Below are positions 42,330 to 50,956 of a DNA stretch of 64,000 nucleotides, piece by piece. The position numbers and the translations under genes were made by a program. Numbering within the stretch: the stretch's first letter is position 1; each line of letters starts with the position of its first letter. The stretch is from CAYFXE01 sp964347035 (GTDB lineage: Bacteria; Acidobacteriota; Aminicenantia; Aminicenantales; Aminicenantaceae): NCBI GenBank assembly GCA_964347035.1, contig CAYFXE010000004.1, positions 51,936 through 115,935 on the forward strand, read 5' to 3'. The notes under the pieces were generated by a model. That model worked only from the letters and a program-made list of their open reading frames with translations. It was not told where the DNA came from and made no database searches.

Positions 42330-42433
42330 ATTACCCTCCGGGTTTTTTTACTTTCTATTCTATGCTTATGGCTTTTTCTATTATTATGGATAGTAAGCCG
42401 TTTCGCAATGAAAAGTTAGGTTGTTAATATGGT

Positions 42434-43111
42434 TTGGAGGAGGATTCCTTCAGGCAGGCTCATGAACGATTCCGGATGATCGGGCAATTGAAAGAAAAAT
42501 CTATTCCTATTAGAATATATGAACCATCCAAGATGAAGAGAAAACATAAAGAGATGAAGCGGACTCCCTTCCAGAATCTCATCGTCCAGAGAAGAAGTAT
42601 CCGCCGTTATCGGGATCAACCTGTGGAGAGGGAGAAAATCTTGACCTGCATCGAAGCCGCGCGAATGGCACCCTCAGCTGACAACGTTCAGCCCTGGAGA
42701 TTTTTGATCATCGATGACCCCAAGATAAAGACAACTTTTGCCAAAGAAGTATTCTCAGGAATCTATTTTATCTCGAAGTTTGCGGTCAAGGCTCCTGTCT
42801 TGATCCTCATCCTGGCCCGATTGGATATCATTGCCAACAGGATCGGCAAACAAATCCAGAACATTCATTTCTATCTCATAGATATCGGCATAGCAGGCGA
42901 ACATATCGTTCTCCAAGCAGAGGAGTTGGGTTTAGGGACTTGCTGGATCGGTTGGTTCAACACGAGGAAAGCCCGGAAATTCTTCCAGATTCCGCGAAAG
43001 TATAAAATTGTTTCGATGCTCTCGCTCGGATACTATGACCGGAAACCCTCAAGACCGAAAAAACGAAGGACTCTCGAAGAGATTGTGTGGTTCAATAAGA
43101 TCAAGGAATAG
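42434..43111 (+). CDS. Nitroreductase-family protein
   Basis: Up to 225 residues from a TTG at 42434. Homology begins near the later ATGs (42533 or 42554), so the true start may be there; no clear ribosome-binding site decides. Nitroreductase marks: VQRRSIRRYRDQPVEREKI, ARMAPSADNVQPWRFLIID and GLGTCWIGWF, the flavin-binding features. It would be an FMN-dependent NAD(P)H oxidoreductase; the substrate is not evident. A second nitroreductase lies at 55637-56212. Confidence 0.85.
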   Translation: MEEDSFRQAHERFRMIGQLKEKSIPIRIYEPSKMKRKHKEMKRTPFQNLIVQRRSIRRYRDQPVEREKILTCIEAARMAPSADNVQPWRFLIIDDPKIKTTFAKEVFSGIYFISKFAVKAPVLILILARLDIIANRIGKQIQNIHFYLIDIGIAGEHIVLQAEELGLGTCWIGWFNTRKARKFFQIPRKYKIVSMLSLGYYDRKPSRPKKRRTLEEIVWFNKIKE

Positions 43112-43131
43112 AATTTAGATTAGAGAGTTCG

Positions 43132-44247
43132 TTATCTTCGGATTTCTCTGAGGAGTTCCTCGATAAGACCCAGAGCACAAAGGAGATCCTCTTTCTTCGT
43201 CCCGTATCCGAAGCGAATATAATTCTCCAACCCAAAATGTTCCCCAGGAACCAACAGAACACTTTTCTCTCGTCTTAGTCTGTCAATAAGTTGAGCGGAA
43301 CTGAGATCGAGGTTTTGGCGGGGAAAGGCGATGGCTCCGGCTCGCGGTGAGATCAGACTGAAAAGACCCTCTTGTTCTTTCAACCAAGTCTCGAGCAAAG
43401 GAAGGTTCGTCGTCAAGATGTCTCGTGTCCGCTTAAGAATGTTCTCTCTGTTTTTTGATTGGAGGGAGACCAGAGCCAACCGATAGCTGACCGCACTCAA
43501 GCAGATAGTCGTGTAGTCATGATAAGGCCATGTACTCTGGATAAACTCGTCGGATCCAACCATCCAGCCCACCCTTAATCCAGGAAGTCCATAAGCTTTG
43601 GAAAGGCCGTTGGTAACCACAACTTTCTCGGTTGTCCCCCAGAGACTCGGCGTGATTGTTCCGTCTAGTTCTGCTCCCTGGTAGATCTCATCGGACAAAA
43701 TCCAGGCATCCGCCCATTCGGCCAGGCTCACGATCGTATCGAGGGCCTCAGAACTCAGCACAGCCCCGGTGGGATTGTTGGGATTGGTGACGATGATCAA
43801 TTTTGTCTTCTTGGTGACAATGCTTTTGAGCTCATCCAAATCAGGCCCCCAACTTAAATCCTCTTTAAGATAAAAAGGTTGGACATGAGCTCCGAATGCT
43901 CTGAGAAGTCCCCACATCTGCATGTAGTTGGGCAGCATGAAGACCACCTCATCCCCAGGTTCAACCCTGCTCCAGATTGTGAGAAAATTCGCTTCGGCAG
44001 ATCCCGTCGTCACCAGGATATTCTTTTTTGTAGTTCCCGGGTAGAAACGGCTTATGGCTTCTCTCAAGGCAGTTGGACCGTTGGTCTGGATATATCCCAA
44101 CTCTGTGTCCAGAATCTCCTCTAACTTCTCTGCGGTAATCAGTTCTCGAAAAGAGAGGGGATGAACACCGCTCTCGGAAAGGTTATAATCGACCTCGAAT
44201 TCCCATGTGGATTGCATGCGCTCCATCTCGAAGGGTTCAATTTTCAT
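43132..44247 (-). CDS. PLP-dependent aminotransferase, class I/II fold
   Basis: About 371 residues from the ATG at 44247, with AAGGAGG 4 nt upstream. Features: the TTGSAEANF phosphate-binding turn, NPNNPTGAVLSSE, the ILSDEIYQGAEL block with Asp and Tyr contacting PLP, and the internal-aldimine Lys in TNGLSKAYGLPGLRVGW. It is close to the aspartate/aromatic aminotransferase group. The substrate cannot be told from sequence alone. Near the end of the run of genes that begins with the phosphodiesterases. Confidence 0.88.
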   Translation of the reverse strand: MKIEPFEMERMQSTWEFEVDYNLSESGVHPLSFRELITAEKLEEILDTELGYIQTNGPTALREAISRFYPGTTKKNILVTTGSAEANFLTIWSRVEPGDEVVFMLPNYMQMWGLLRAFGAHVQPFYLKEDLSWGPDLDELKSIVTKKTKLIIVTNPNNPTGAVLSSEALDTIVSLAEWADAWILSDEIYQGAELDGTITPSLWGTTEKVVVTNGLSKAYGLPGLRVGWMVGSDEFIQSTWPYHDYTTICLSAVSYRLALVSLQSKNRENILKRTRDILTTNLPLLETWLKEQEGLFSLISPRAGAIAFPRQNLDLSSAQLIDRLRREKSVLLVPGEHFGLENYIRFGYGTKKEDLLCALGLIEELLREIRR

Positions 44248-44267
44248 CACCCCTCCTTACTTTATCT

Positions 44268-45095
44268 TTAAATTTCGACCTTGAACACACCCTTGAGGGC
44301 AAAACCAAAGATGATAGCCAGAACGAAGTACACGATCAGCCAATGAATCCCCCAGCCAAAGAAATTCATATTCTTGGAAGGATAGATGACTTTAACCGAT
44401 TCCAAGGGGGAACTCGAAGGCAGAGGAGGTTCCCCGGGATTCAGAGCTTGAGCGAAAAAGTTCTTACCGACTTTAACGGGGGATATCTTGCTCAGAATCT
44501 TCTGGTTAATGGCAATCCTTTTGTGGACTTCAGTCCCCTCAGAAACAAGGACGATGTCGTGGATGCCTTTTTCCTTAGCTCGGAAGCGCCAATCAATTTC
44601 CCGTTCCTCCTCGATCCGGAGGGGAGGTGTTTCGACCTCAATTCCTGGAGATTGCTTCAGGGAGAGGCTGACTTCTAAGGGATCAAAGCCATCCTTTAAG
44701 ATAACTTCTAAAATCGCCTTCTCTCCAGGTGACAGTGAATGGTAGCCGAACCAAAGGTTGAGCTGGATGATAATCAGCACCAGAGGTATGATCATCACCA
44801 ACATCGGTCGAGCTGAGAAGCCGATGTACCTCAGGTTACAGCGTAAGATACTTCCCTGAGCTTTGAGGGAAGTGGCAAAGCTGTCCTTGAACAGGCGTAG
44901 CTCGAGAAGATGGGCCTTGATTAGATTCTTGACTTTCCTTATCCCTTGTTGGTTGGAAGTGTAACGGAAAACAAAAAGCATGAACAGTCCAGTTAGGAAA
45001 GAGATAAATATCATTCCATACCAGGGACTGAGGCTGCGAAAAGGCAAAAAGAGAATGTCAAAGATTTTCCCGAAAAACAAATTGAATATCCACAT
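44268..45095 (-). CDS. Membrane protein of the Oxa1/DUF106-like type
   Basis: A 275-residue protein. An N-terminal helix (about 27-45), a cytosolic helical stretch ending QLNLWFGYHSLSPGEKA, a second helix (about 97-115), a large soluble middle (about 120-235) and a C-terminal helix (about 250-270). The RYTSNQQGIRKVKNLIKAHLLELRLF block is a conserved feature of a family in Acidobacteria and Planctomycetes with EMC3/YidC-like topology. A role in membrane-protein insertion is inference. It is 20 bp upstream of the aminotransferase. Confidence 0.55.
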   Translation of the reverse strand: MWIFNLFFGKIFDILFLPFRSLSPWYGMIFISFLTGLFMLFVFRYTSNQQGIRKVKNLIKAHLLELRLFKDSFATSLKAQGSILRCNLRYIGFSARPMLVMIIPLVLIIIQLNLWFGYHSLSPGEKAILEVILKDGFDPLEVSLSLKQSPGIEVETPPLRIEEEREIDWRFRAKEKGIHDIVLVSEGTEVHKRIAINQKILSKISPVKVGKNFFAQALNPGEPPLPSSSPLESVKVIYPSKNMNFFGWGIHWLIVYFVLAIIFGFALKGVFKVEI

Positions 45096-45171
45096 CCTAA
45101 GAGTCCTCAGCCTTTCCTTTCGACTAGAATGAAAAGATGTGAGTCAAAAGCACTGGATTCAGGTTTACTGC

Positions 45172-45363
45172 TCAGGAAATATAGCCCAGTCCTTTGAGCT
45201 TTTTCTTAATTTCCTCTTCTGAATCCGACTCTTCGAGCTTAGAGATCTCTCTCTCTAAGCAATGGGTCACAAACTCCTCTGGAGAGGAATAGCCAGCCAG
45301 TTCGGCAAATTTCTTCACCTTGTCCATCAAATCCTTCTCAATTTTGACCTTTGCTTTTCCCAT
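45172..45363 (-). CDS. Small ribbon-helix-helix-like protein
   Basis: A 63-residue protein from the ATG at 45363, preceded by GAGGTG. The start MGKAKVKIEKDLMDKVKKFAE resembles a MetJ/Arc-type beta strand and helix, followed by an acidic, Lys-rich C-terminal helix. It may be a small DNA-binding repressor or a partner protein. It lies 10 bp after the last phosphodiesterase gene and is probably in the same transcript. Confidence 0.55.
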   Translation of the reverse strand: MGKAKVKIEKDLMDKVKKFAELAGYSSPEEFVTHCLEREISKLEESDSEEEIKKKLKGLGYIS

Positions 45364-45373
45364 CGCGTTCACC

Positions 45374-47356
45374 TCAAACAGAAAATATGGATTTCCCTAT
45401 CATTTCCTTGGGCGTGCTTATACCAAAAATGTTCAATATTGTCGGCGTCAGGTCATACAGTGCTGCTGAGGCCGCCTGTATCTTGCGGTTGGTAAATAAA
45501 ATCCCTGGAATCACACTCTGGTCCATACAATGATCCCCGCTCCATTTCTCCGTATTGTCTTCAATCGTAGACTTTGGAATTCTTCCCAAACCTGTGGCCC
45601 AGGAAACTCTGTACCCTCGGTTATAGCCTATGACGATATCTGGGGCCTCCTCGATATAGGGGCCTTTATAGACATCCTTGGCCACGTAGGCGCGAAGAAC
45701 AACCTGTTCGCCTGTCTTCGGATCCCGATACTCCTCCAATTTGCGAGCGATTTCTCGAACGAGAGCCTCTTTTTCGGGTCCAGCCGTGACGATCCCCTCG
45801 GCCTCCCTCCCTCTCTCATTGATGTACAGGCTGTTAAGCCCGTAAGCATAGGCTTTGGTTCTTGACCAATCCGTGTTTTCGAAGAAGTAATCCTGACCCT
45901 GCCGCCACATATTAATCAGGTGGAGGTAGCCGTTTTCTTTTAACCAGGTGTTCAGATTCAGACCTCGTCGAAAAGGAGTAAAACCATGGTCAGACATCAC
46001 CATGATGATGGTATCCTTATCCACCTTTTCCATGGCCTTGGCCAGCATTTTGTCGGCTTCGATGTAAATATTCCTGATTGTGTCTCCGTATTTGGACGCT
46101 AAGAGAGGGTCATGGATGGGATGCTTTTTATCAAGAAGGCGCCAGAACATGTGCTGTCGTTGGTCGGTGCTCGAGACATAATAGAAGAGAAGCCCAGAGT
46201 CGAACCGTTCCAGATGGTAATCTAACATCCGCCATCTTTCCTCGAGAACAAAGTCATCCTGCTGGAGGAACTCCGCTTCGTCGAGAACATCATTGTCGAG
46301 GGCCGAGGTGTCAGCAGGAAGACCTTTGGTGAAGAATGGCCCGAATTTTTCTTCTAGTTCCTCGGCATAGCTTTTTGGTGTCGAGAGAGGGATAGCGGCC
46401 CGTCCCGGGTCGAAGTTAATCGGTGAGACATACAGCTTGAATTCAGGACGAACCTGCTTCAGATAAAACATACAGATGCCGCTGATGCTCTGGGTGGGAA
46501 TCATGTTGAAGTGGATACGCTTCCAGCCACTCCATTCTCCTTCCTTGAGGATGAATTCCTGGTCTTGAATTACGACCTTGGCCACCGGGTTTTCGGGGTC
46601 GATGAAAACCTTGAAGTCAATTGTCGATTCAGGCCGGTCTTTCTTAAATGTGTTTGTTGGTCCCGGAAGCTTATCCTCGACTCTATTCCCGATGACATAC
46701 ACGGGATGAATCCTCCCTCCTCCGATGTCTGCGTCGACTTCAGTCGATTGGGTTGTATAGAAATTGAATATCCCGTAAGAGCCAAGAATATCGGGCGTTC
46801 CCATACCAGAGATCGTCTTCTGTTTGGTTGTAACAGGGGGGTAGTTGGAAGGAATTTTAAAGAGTGTCGCTGGAACACCGCGCTCTTCAAGAACCTGCCA
46901 GAACGCTTTTCCTTTCCTCAACTGCTCGACTTTTCCGCCTGAGAGAGGAAGGACAAGGTTTCCGATGGATAGGGTCTTGCCGGCCTCCTCTGTCCTAGAA
47001 GCTGAGAAGATAGGAATATAATTTTCTGGATCTCTGTGGATGAAATCAAAAATGGCATGTCCTCCCGGATCACAACCCGTGATGAAGTTCGACCAAGCCA
47101 CAGGGCTCTGAGGTGGGATACTCGTTTGGAGAGGACGGAAATCGCCCTGCCGCCGGTGTCTCTCGAAATGGGTGAGGAGCCCCTGCCTGATCCAGATGTC
47201 GACGAGATGGGGGTCCATACCATCGAAACCGAGAACTAGGATTTTGTTTTTTGTCTCCTTAATTCCGTTTATTTTTGTGATTAGCTCAGAACCGTTGCCT
47301 AGAGCAAAAAGAGACCCGGCCGTAAGTCCAAGTTTTATGAAATTCCTTCTATTCAT
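45374..47356 (-). CDS. Alkaline-phosphatase-superfamily phosphodiesterase with Tat leader
   Basis: A 660-residue protein from the ATG at 47356 (AAGGA upstream). The leader MNRRNFIKLGLTAGSLFALG carries a twin-arginine motif, so it should be exported folded. Metal sites: Asp in VLGFDGMDP, nucleophile region QSPVAWSNFITGC, Asp/His in SSTDQRQHMF, Asp-His in MSDHGFTPFR and a last His in WSGDHCMDQ. This matches the type I phosphodiesterase/nucleotide pyrophosphatase branch. Third of three tandem paralogues; overlaps the second by 8 nt. The substrate is unknown. Confidence 0.9.
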   Translation of the reverse strand: MNRRNFIKLGLTAGSLFALGNGSELITKINGIKETKNKILVLGFDGMDPHLVDIWIRQGLLTHFERHRRQGDFRPLQTSIPPQSPVAWSNFITGCDPGGHAIFDFIHRDPENYIPIFSASRTEEAGKTLSIGNLVLPLSGGKVEQLRKGKAFWQVLEERGVPATLFKIPSNYPPVTTKQKTISGMGTPDILGSYGIFNFYTTQSTEVDADIGGGRIHPVYVIGNRVEDKLPGPTNTFKKDRPESTIDFKVFIDPENPVAKVVIQDQEFILKEGEWSGWKRIHFNMIPTQSISGICMFYLKQVRPEFKLYVSPINFDPGRAAIPLSTPKSYAEELEEKFGPFFTKGLPADTSALDNDVLDEAEFLQQDDFVLEERWRMLDYHLERFDSGLLFYYVSSTDQRQHMFWRLLDKKHPIHDPLLASKYGDTIRNIYIEADKMLAKAMEKVDKDTIIMVMSDHGFTPFRRGLNLNTWLKENGYLHLINMWRQGQDYFFENTDWSRTKAYAYGLNSLYINERGREAEGIVTAGPEKEALVREIARKLEEYRDPKTGEQVVLRAYVAKDVYKGPYIEEAPDIVIGYNRGYRVSWATGLGRIPKSTIEDNTEKWSGDHCMDQSVIPGILFTNRKIQAASAALYDLTPTILNIFGISTPKEMIGKSIFSV

Positions 47357-49484
47357 CACTTCGTCCTTGTTTTTCTTTGATTTTACCATAACTCAGATTA
47401 TTTATATCTATCAAGCCCTTCCCGTCCATATGAGGCGGGGAGGGAATACCGAACAGATTTAAAACACTCGGAGCGATATCGATAATGGCCGGAGACTCGC
47501 GCCTGATTCTCTCTGTACAGAAGAAGACTCCTGGAACCAGCCGGGGATCGATGCAGTGATCTCCAGACCACACTTTGGGATTATCTTCAAAAACGATCTT
47601 GTTGACAATTCCTGTTACCGAGTCCCACGAGACTCTGTAACCCTCGTTGTAACCGACGATAAGATCAGGACAGTTCTCCTTGTAGGGGCCCGGAGCAAGC
47701 TGATCTCTATCATAAATCTTATTGATGGCCACGGTATCATGTTCATCATCTTTCAAGCCGTTTAACCGGGCTATGAGCTCCTGTTTAAGAGCTTCGCTCT
47801 GCTTTCCTGGTGAGACGACCCCTTTGTCTTCCCGTCCTACGATATTGAGAAAAATCCCTCCCAAACCCACTCCGTAGGCTTTCGTTTTAGACCAGTCGAC
47901 AGCCTCAAACCACTCGCCACTCTCTTCCTTCCCTTCCTTGAGACGGAGATATCCGTTGAGATAGAGCCAGGAGTTAAGGTTAAATCCCCGGCGGAAGGAT
48001 TTAAATCCATGATCGGACATGATGATAAGGACACTCTTATCATCCATCTTAGCTCGCACTCTTCCCACCAGTTCATCCATCCTTTCATACAAGTCCTCGA
48101 TTACTTCTTTACCCATTTTTGCTTGGGCTCTTTCGAGCGCCGGGTGTTGAGGGTCCAAGTAACGCCAGAACATGTGCTGGATACTGTCTGTGGTCTCGAA
48201 GACACAGGTAACGAGCCCCTTTTTCGTCTTGTCCATGGCGTTGAAGAGCATCTTCTCCCATTCTTCGTGATTGGCATACGTGAATTCTAGAAAGGCTTGT
48301 TCGCTGAGTATGCCTTCATTCAAAGCCCAGGTATCGTTGGCTTCGCCGAGGGTGATGAAGCTGCCTAGGAGCTTCGCCAGATAGACGGAATAGATGTAGG
48401 GGTGAGAGATTGGAAGAGCCGGTTTTTCTGGGTCGATGTTGAGCGGCGACAGATACATCTCAAAATGAGGCTGGATTTGAGAAATGTAGAACCGGGAAAT
48501 GGCCCTGATCTTGATTCCGAGTCCAGGACGGAAAGTCAACCGAATCCAATCCGAGAAAGCCTCTTTTTTCAAGGTGAATTTTTGGCCAGAGACCTGGATG
48601 TGGGCCTGACCATTATCCTTGTCAAGGATGATAGTCAACGGAAGTTTGATCTCTTCGCTTTCCTCGAGAAGCGTGTTTTCTGGTCCGGAGATGTAGGTCT
48701 CGATGCGGTTGTTCTCGACCGTGACAGGAATATTGATCCCTCCCTCTCGCTTCTCAATCCTGTCTTTGTCAGAGGTGTAGAAGAAAAACGTCCCCTGGCT
48801 CCCCTTCAGGTCAGGAGCGCACATCCCGGAGAGAAGATGTCCCTTGAATTTCTCGGGGGGAAAGGTTATCGGAACTCTCAACACAGTGCTCATGATTCCT
48901 TTTTCCCCGAGAATTTTCCAGAAAGGGACACTCCGCCTCATCCCTCTGATTTCCGGCTTGGAGAGAGGGATGTTGTACCTACCTAATGATAGTACTCGCT
49001 TTGGCTTGCCGATTTTGGCCGAAGACAGGTCGGGAAGATAATTCCGGGCATTTCGAGTCAAAAAATCAAAAATATTGTGCTTGGAGGGATTGGCTCCTGT
49101 CATGAAGGAAGACCAGGCCACAGGCGAAATGGCTGGGGTTGTGGTCTTCAACCTCGCGTAGGAGCCTTCCTTTTTTAGCTTGGAAAAATTGGGAAGTCGT
49201 CCTTCAGACATGTATCTTTCGACTAGCTTGGGCTCTAGGCCATCCAGCCCAAGGATGATCAGCTTATTGATTTTGCTTTTTTTAAAAGCTTTCTGCCCCC
49301 TGATCATCCGGAGCAGCAAACGGAAGGGCCAGGAGAGGAAGGAAAACACAGCCAAGAAAAAAGTGAGGAACAGGACTAGAAATGAACTCAGGAAAGCAAA
49401 CCCGGCGCCAGGGCCTATGTAGGCCTGAGCCGAGAGAGGAAAGGCGAGAAGCAAAATTAGGAGGAACAGACGTCTTGCTTTCAT
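47349..49484 (-). CDS. Alkaline-phosphatase-superfamily phosphodiesterase, membrane-anchored
   Basis: A 711-residue protein with a signal-like helix (about 5-22) and a second membrane helix (about 26-62), then the enzyme domain: Asp in IILGLDGLEP, nucleophile region AISPVAWSSFMTGANP, ETTDSIQHMFW, MSDHGFKSFRRG and WSGDHCIDPRLVPGVFF. It parallels its neighbours in motif order and spacing. The domain probably faces the periplasm from the anchor. Its ATG overlaps the stop of the first gene (ATGA). Confidence 0.9.
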   Translation of the reverse strand: MKARRLFLLILLLAFPLSAQAYIGPGAGFAFLSSFLVLFLTFFLAVFSFLSWPFRLLLRMIRGQKAFKKSKINKLIILGLDGLEPKLVERYMSEGRLPNFSKLKKEGSYARLKTTTPAISPVAWSSFMTGANPSKHNIFDFLTRNARNYLPDLSSAKIGKPKRVLSLGRYNIPLSKPEIRGMRRSVPFWKILGEKGIMSTVLRVPITFPPEKFKGHLLSGMCAPDLKGSQGTFFFYTSDKDRIEKREGGINIPVTVENNRIETYISGPENTLLEESEEIKLPLTIILDKDNGQAHIQVSGQKFTLKKEAFSDWIRLTFRPGLGIKIRAISRFYISQIQPHFEMYLSPLNIDPEKPALPISHPYIYSVYLAKLLGSFITLGEANDTWALNEGILSEQAFLEFTYANHEEWEKMLFNAMDKTKKGLVTCVFETTDSIQHMFWRYLDPQHPALERAQAKMGKEVIEDLYERMDELVGRVRAKMDDKSVLIIMSDHGFKSFRRGFNLNSWLYLNGYLRLKEGKEESGEWFEAVDWSKTKAYGVGLGGIFLNIVGREDKGVVSPGKQSEALKQELIARLNGLKDDEHDTVAINKIYDRDQLAPGPYKENCPDLIVGYNEGYRVSWDSVTGIVNKIVFEDNPKVWSGDHCIDPRLVPGVFFCTERIRRESPAIIDIAPSVLNLFGIPSPPHMDGKGLIDINNLSYGKIKEKQGRSDE

Positions 49485-50776
49485 GAAAACTGCTCCATGA
49501 TGATTGAAGCCAGATCCGAGATACAGAGATCTTCACCAAAATTCCGATGCGCCCAGAAAAAGGCATCATCCCAGGTGTGCATGCCCTGGAGGTTTGTTCG
49601 TCCGAAGATTATTTTTTTCTTGACCGATCCTTTCATATCGAAGCCATACTCGGAGAGGACAATTAAATCCGGCCCCTTTTCAAGAAAAGGACCGGAGTAA
49701 ACCTCGTGAGCATCAAAAACGTTCCTGACGACTTTTTTGTCGTCAAATTCTAACTTTCCGAGTTTATGGGATATTTCCCGTTTTAACGCTCCCATCTCAG
49801 ATTCATCTACACACCCCAGAGGAAATTTCCCCTTCGTGTTGAGGTAGATCCGGTTGGGGTCCATAGCAAAAGCAAGACTGGAGCTCGAGATCTCATTCAG
49901 GTCTTTAGGAGGACTCGTTTTAAACCTCAGGTAGCCTTCTTTTTCTAACCAGGCGTTGAGATAGACTTCCTGCTCTATCCCTGTAAACCCATGGTCAGAG
50001 AGGAAGAAGAGGCTCTCATCCCCTTGACCATATTTCCGGAATGAGGAGATGATCTTGTTGATGACTCGATCAATCTCCCTGAAGTAGTCCAAAAAGTTCT
50101 GGTGATAAGGATGTTGATCATCCACGTAGGCATTCCAGAGAAAGTGTTGAAGTCTGTCTGTGCCTGTGATCACGAACTCAAAGTAATCCCAATCTTCTTT
50201 CCAAAAAGATTCGAAAGCCTTAAGCCGCCCTTCAAGCGTACGGGAAAGCTCCTGCCACATGAATTCATAATTTTCCCGCGATTTATACGTATCGATATCG
50301 ATCTGGTAACCCATGCTCTCCAGAGCTGTTTTGTAGGATAAAGGATAGACTGCTTTAGCCAGGTCGATGGCTACAAATCCTGAGACCAGAATCCCGTTGA
50401 TCCTCCGAGCTGGATAAGTGGACGGCTGATTGATGATGATGCATCTTTTCTTGATATCTGCCAGACGGTCCCAAAACGTCTCCTTCTTCAAATCGAGAAA
50501 ATTGGGAAAATGTAGATCATAAGATTCTTTTTTTAGGTCTGTGAACCCGAAGATCCCATGAGCTCCTGGATTTGAGCCAGTCATGAAATTTGTCCAACTG
50601 ACTGCTGAGATTTCTGGCAGTGACGCCTTCATCCGATGAAGATGTCCTGAATCCAAGAGCTTGGCCATAGTCTCCATAATACCCTTTTTGGCCAGCTCAA
50701 TGACAAGCGAATAGGGGACACCATCCAACCCGATGACGCATACTTTCTTTGTCTTTTTTCTTCTGAACAAACTCAT
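49481..50776 (-). CDS. Alkaline-phosphatase-superfamily phosphodiesterase, cytosolic form
   Basis: A 431-residue protein without a signal or membrane helix, shorter than its two neighbours. Asp in VCVIGLDGVP, nucleophile region ISAVSWTNFMTGSNP, GTDRLQHFLW, LSDHGFTGIEQE and a final His in GMHTWDDAFF. First gene of the operon; the strong promoter places the transcript start almost at its ATG. With the membrane-anchored and Tat-exported paralogues it forms a three-compartment set. Confidence 0.88.
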   Translation of the reverse strand: MSLFRRKKTKKVCVIGLDGVPYSLVIELAKKGIMETMAKLLDSGHLHRMKASLPEISAVSWTNFMTGSNPGAHGIFGFTDLKKESYDLHFPNFLDLKKETFWDRLADIKKRCIIINQPSTYPARRINGILVSGFVAIDLAKAVYPLSYKTALESMGYQIDIDTYKSRENYEFMWQELSRTLEGRLKAFESFWKEDWDYFEFVITGTDRLQHFLWNAYVDDQHPYHQNFLDYFREIDRVINKIISSFRKYGQGDESLFFLSDHGFTGIEQEVYLNAWLEKEGYLRFKTSPPKDLNEISSSSLAFAMDPNRIYLNTKGKFPLGCVDESEMGALKREISHKLGKLEFDDKKVVRNVFDAHEVYSGPFLEKGPDLIVLSEYGFDMKGSVKKKIIFGRTNLQGMHTWDDAFFWAHRNFGEDLCISDLASIIMEQFS

Positions 50777-50786
50777 GAAGCATCCT

Positions 50787-50814
50787 ATTATAACAAGGAC
50801 ATAGACATTGTCAA
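50787..50814 (-). promoter_or_regulatory. Near-consensus promoter of the phosphodiesterase operon
   Basis: Minus-strand TTGACA (50814-50809), a 16-bp spacer and TATAAT (50792-50787). The -10 ends 10 nt from the ATG at 50776, so the mRNA should start within a few bases of the start codon. Confidence 0.8.
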
Positions 50815-50956
50815 TTTGAAACGTTTTGAACGGAACCTCTTATATTCCTTGCTACGAGAACAGATGAAGTATGGATAGGAGTAATGAAGGCAAAGCCCTG
50901 GGAGATGCTATCCGTTTTGAATAAACGGAGAAAAAGAGTGAACAGGCTTATTTTAA

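Noticed and set aside
48402..48986. A 194-codon frame opposite the membrane phosphodiesterase
   Set aside because: Shadow of the conserved gene on the other strand; composition follows that gene.
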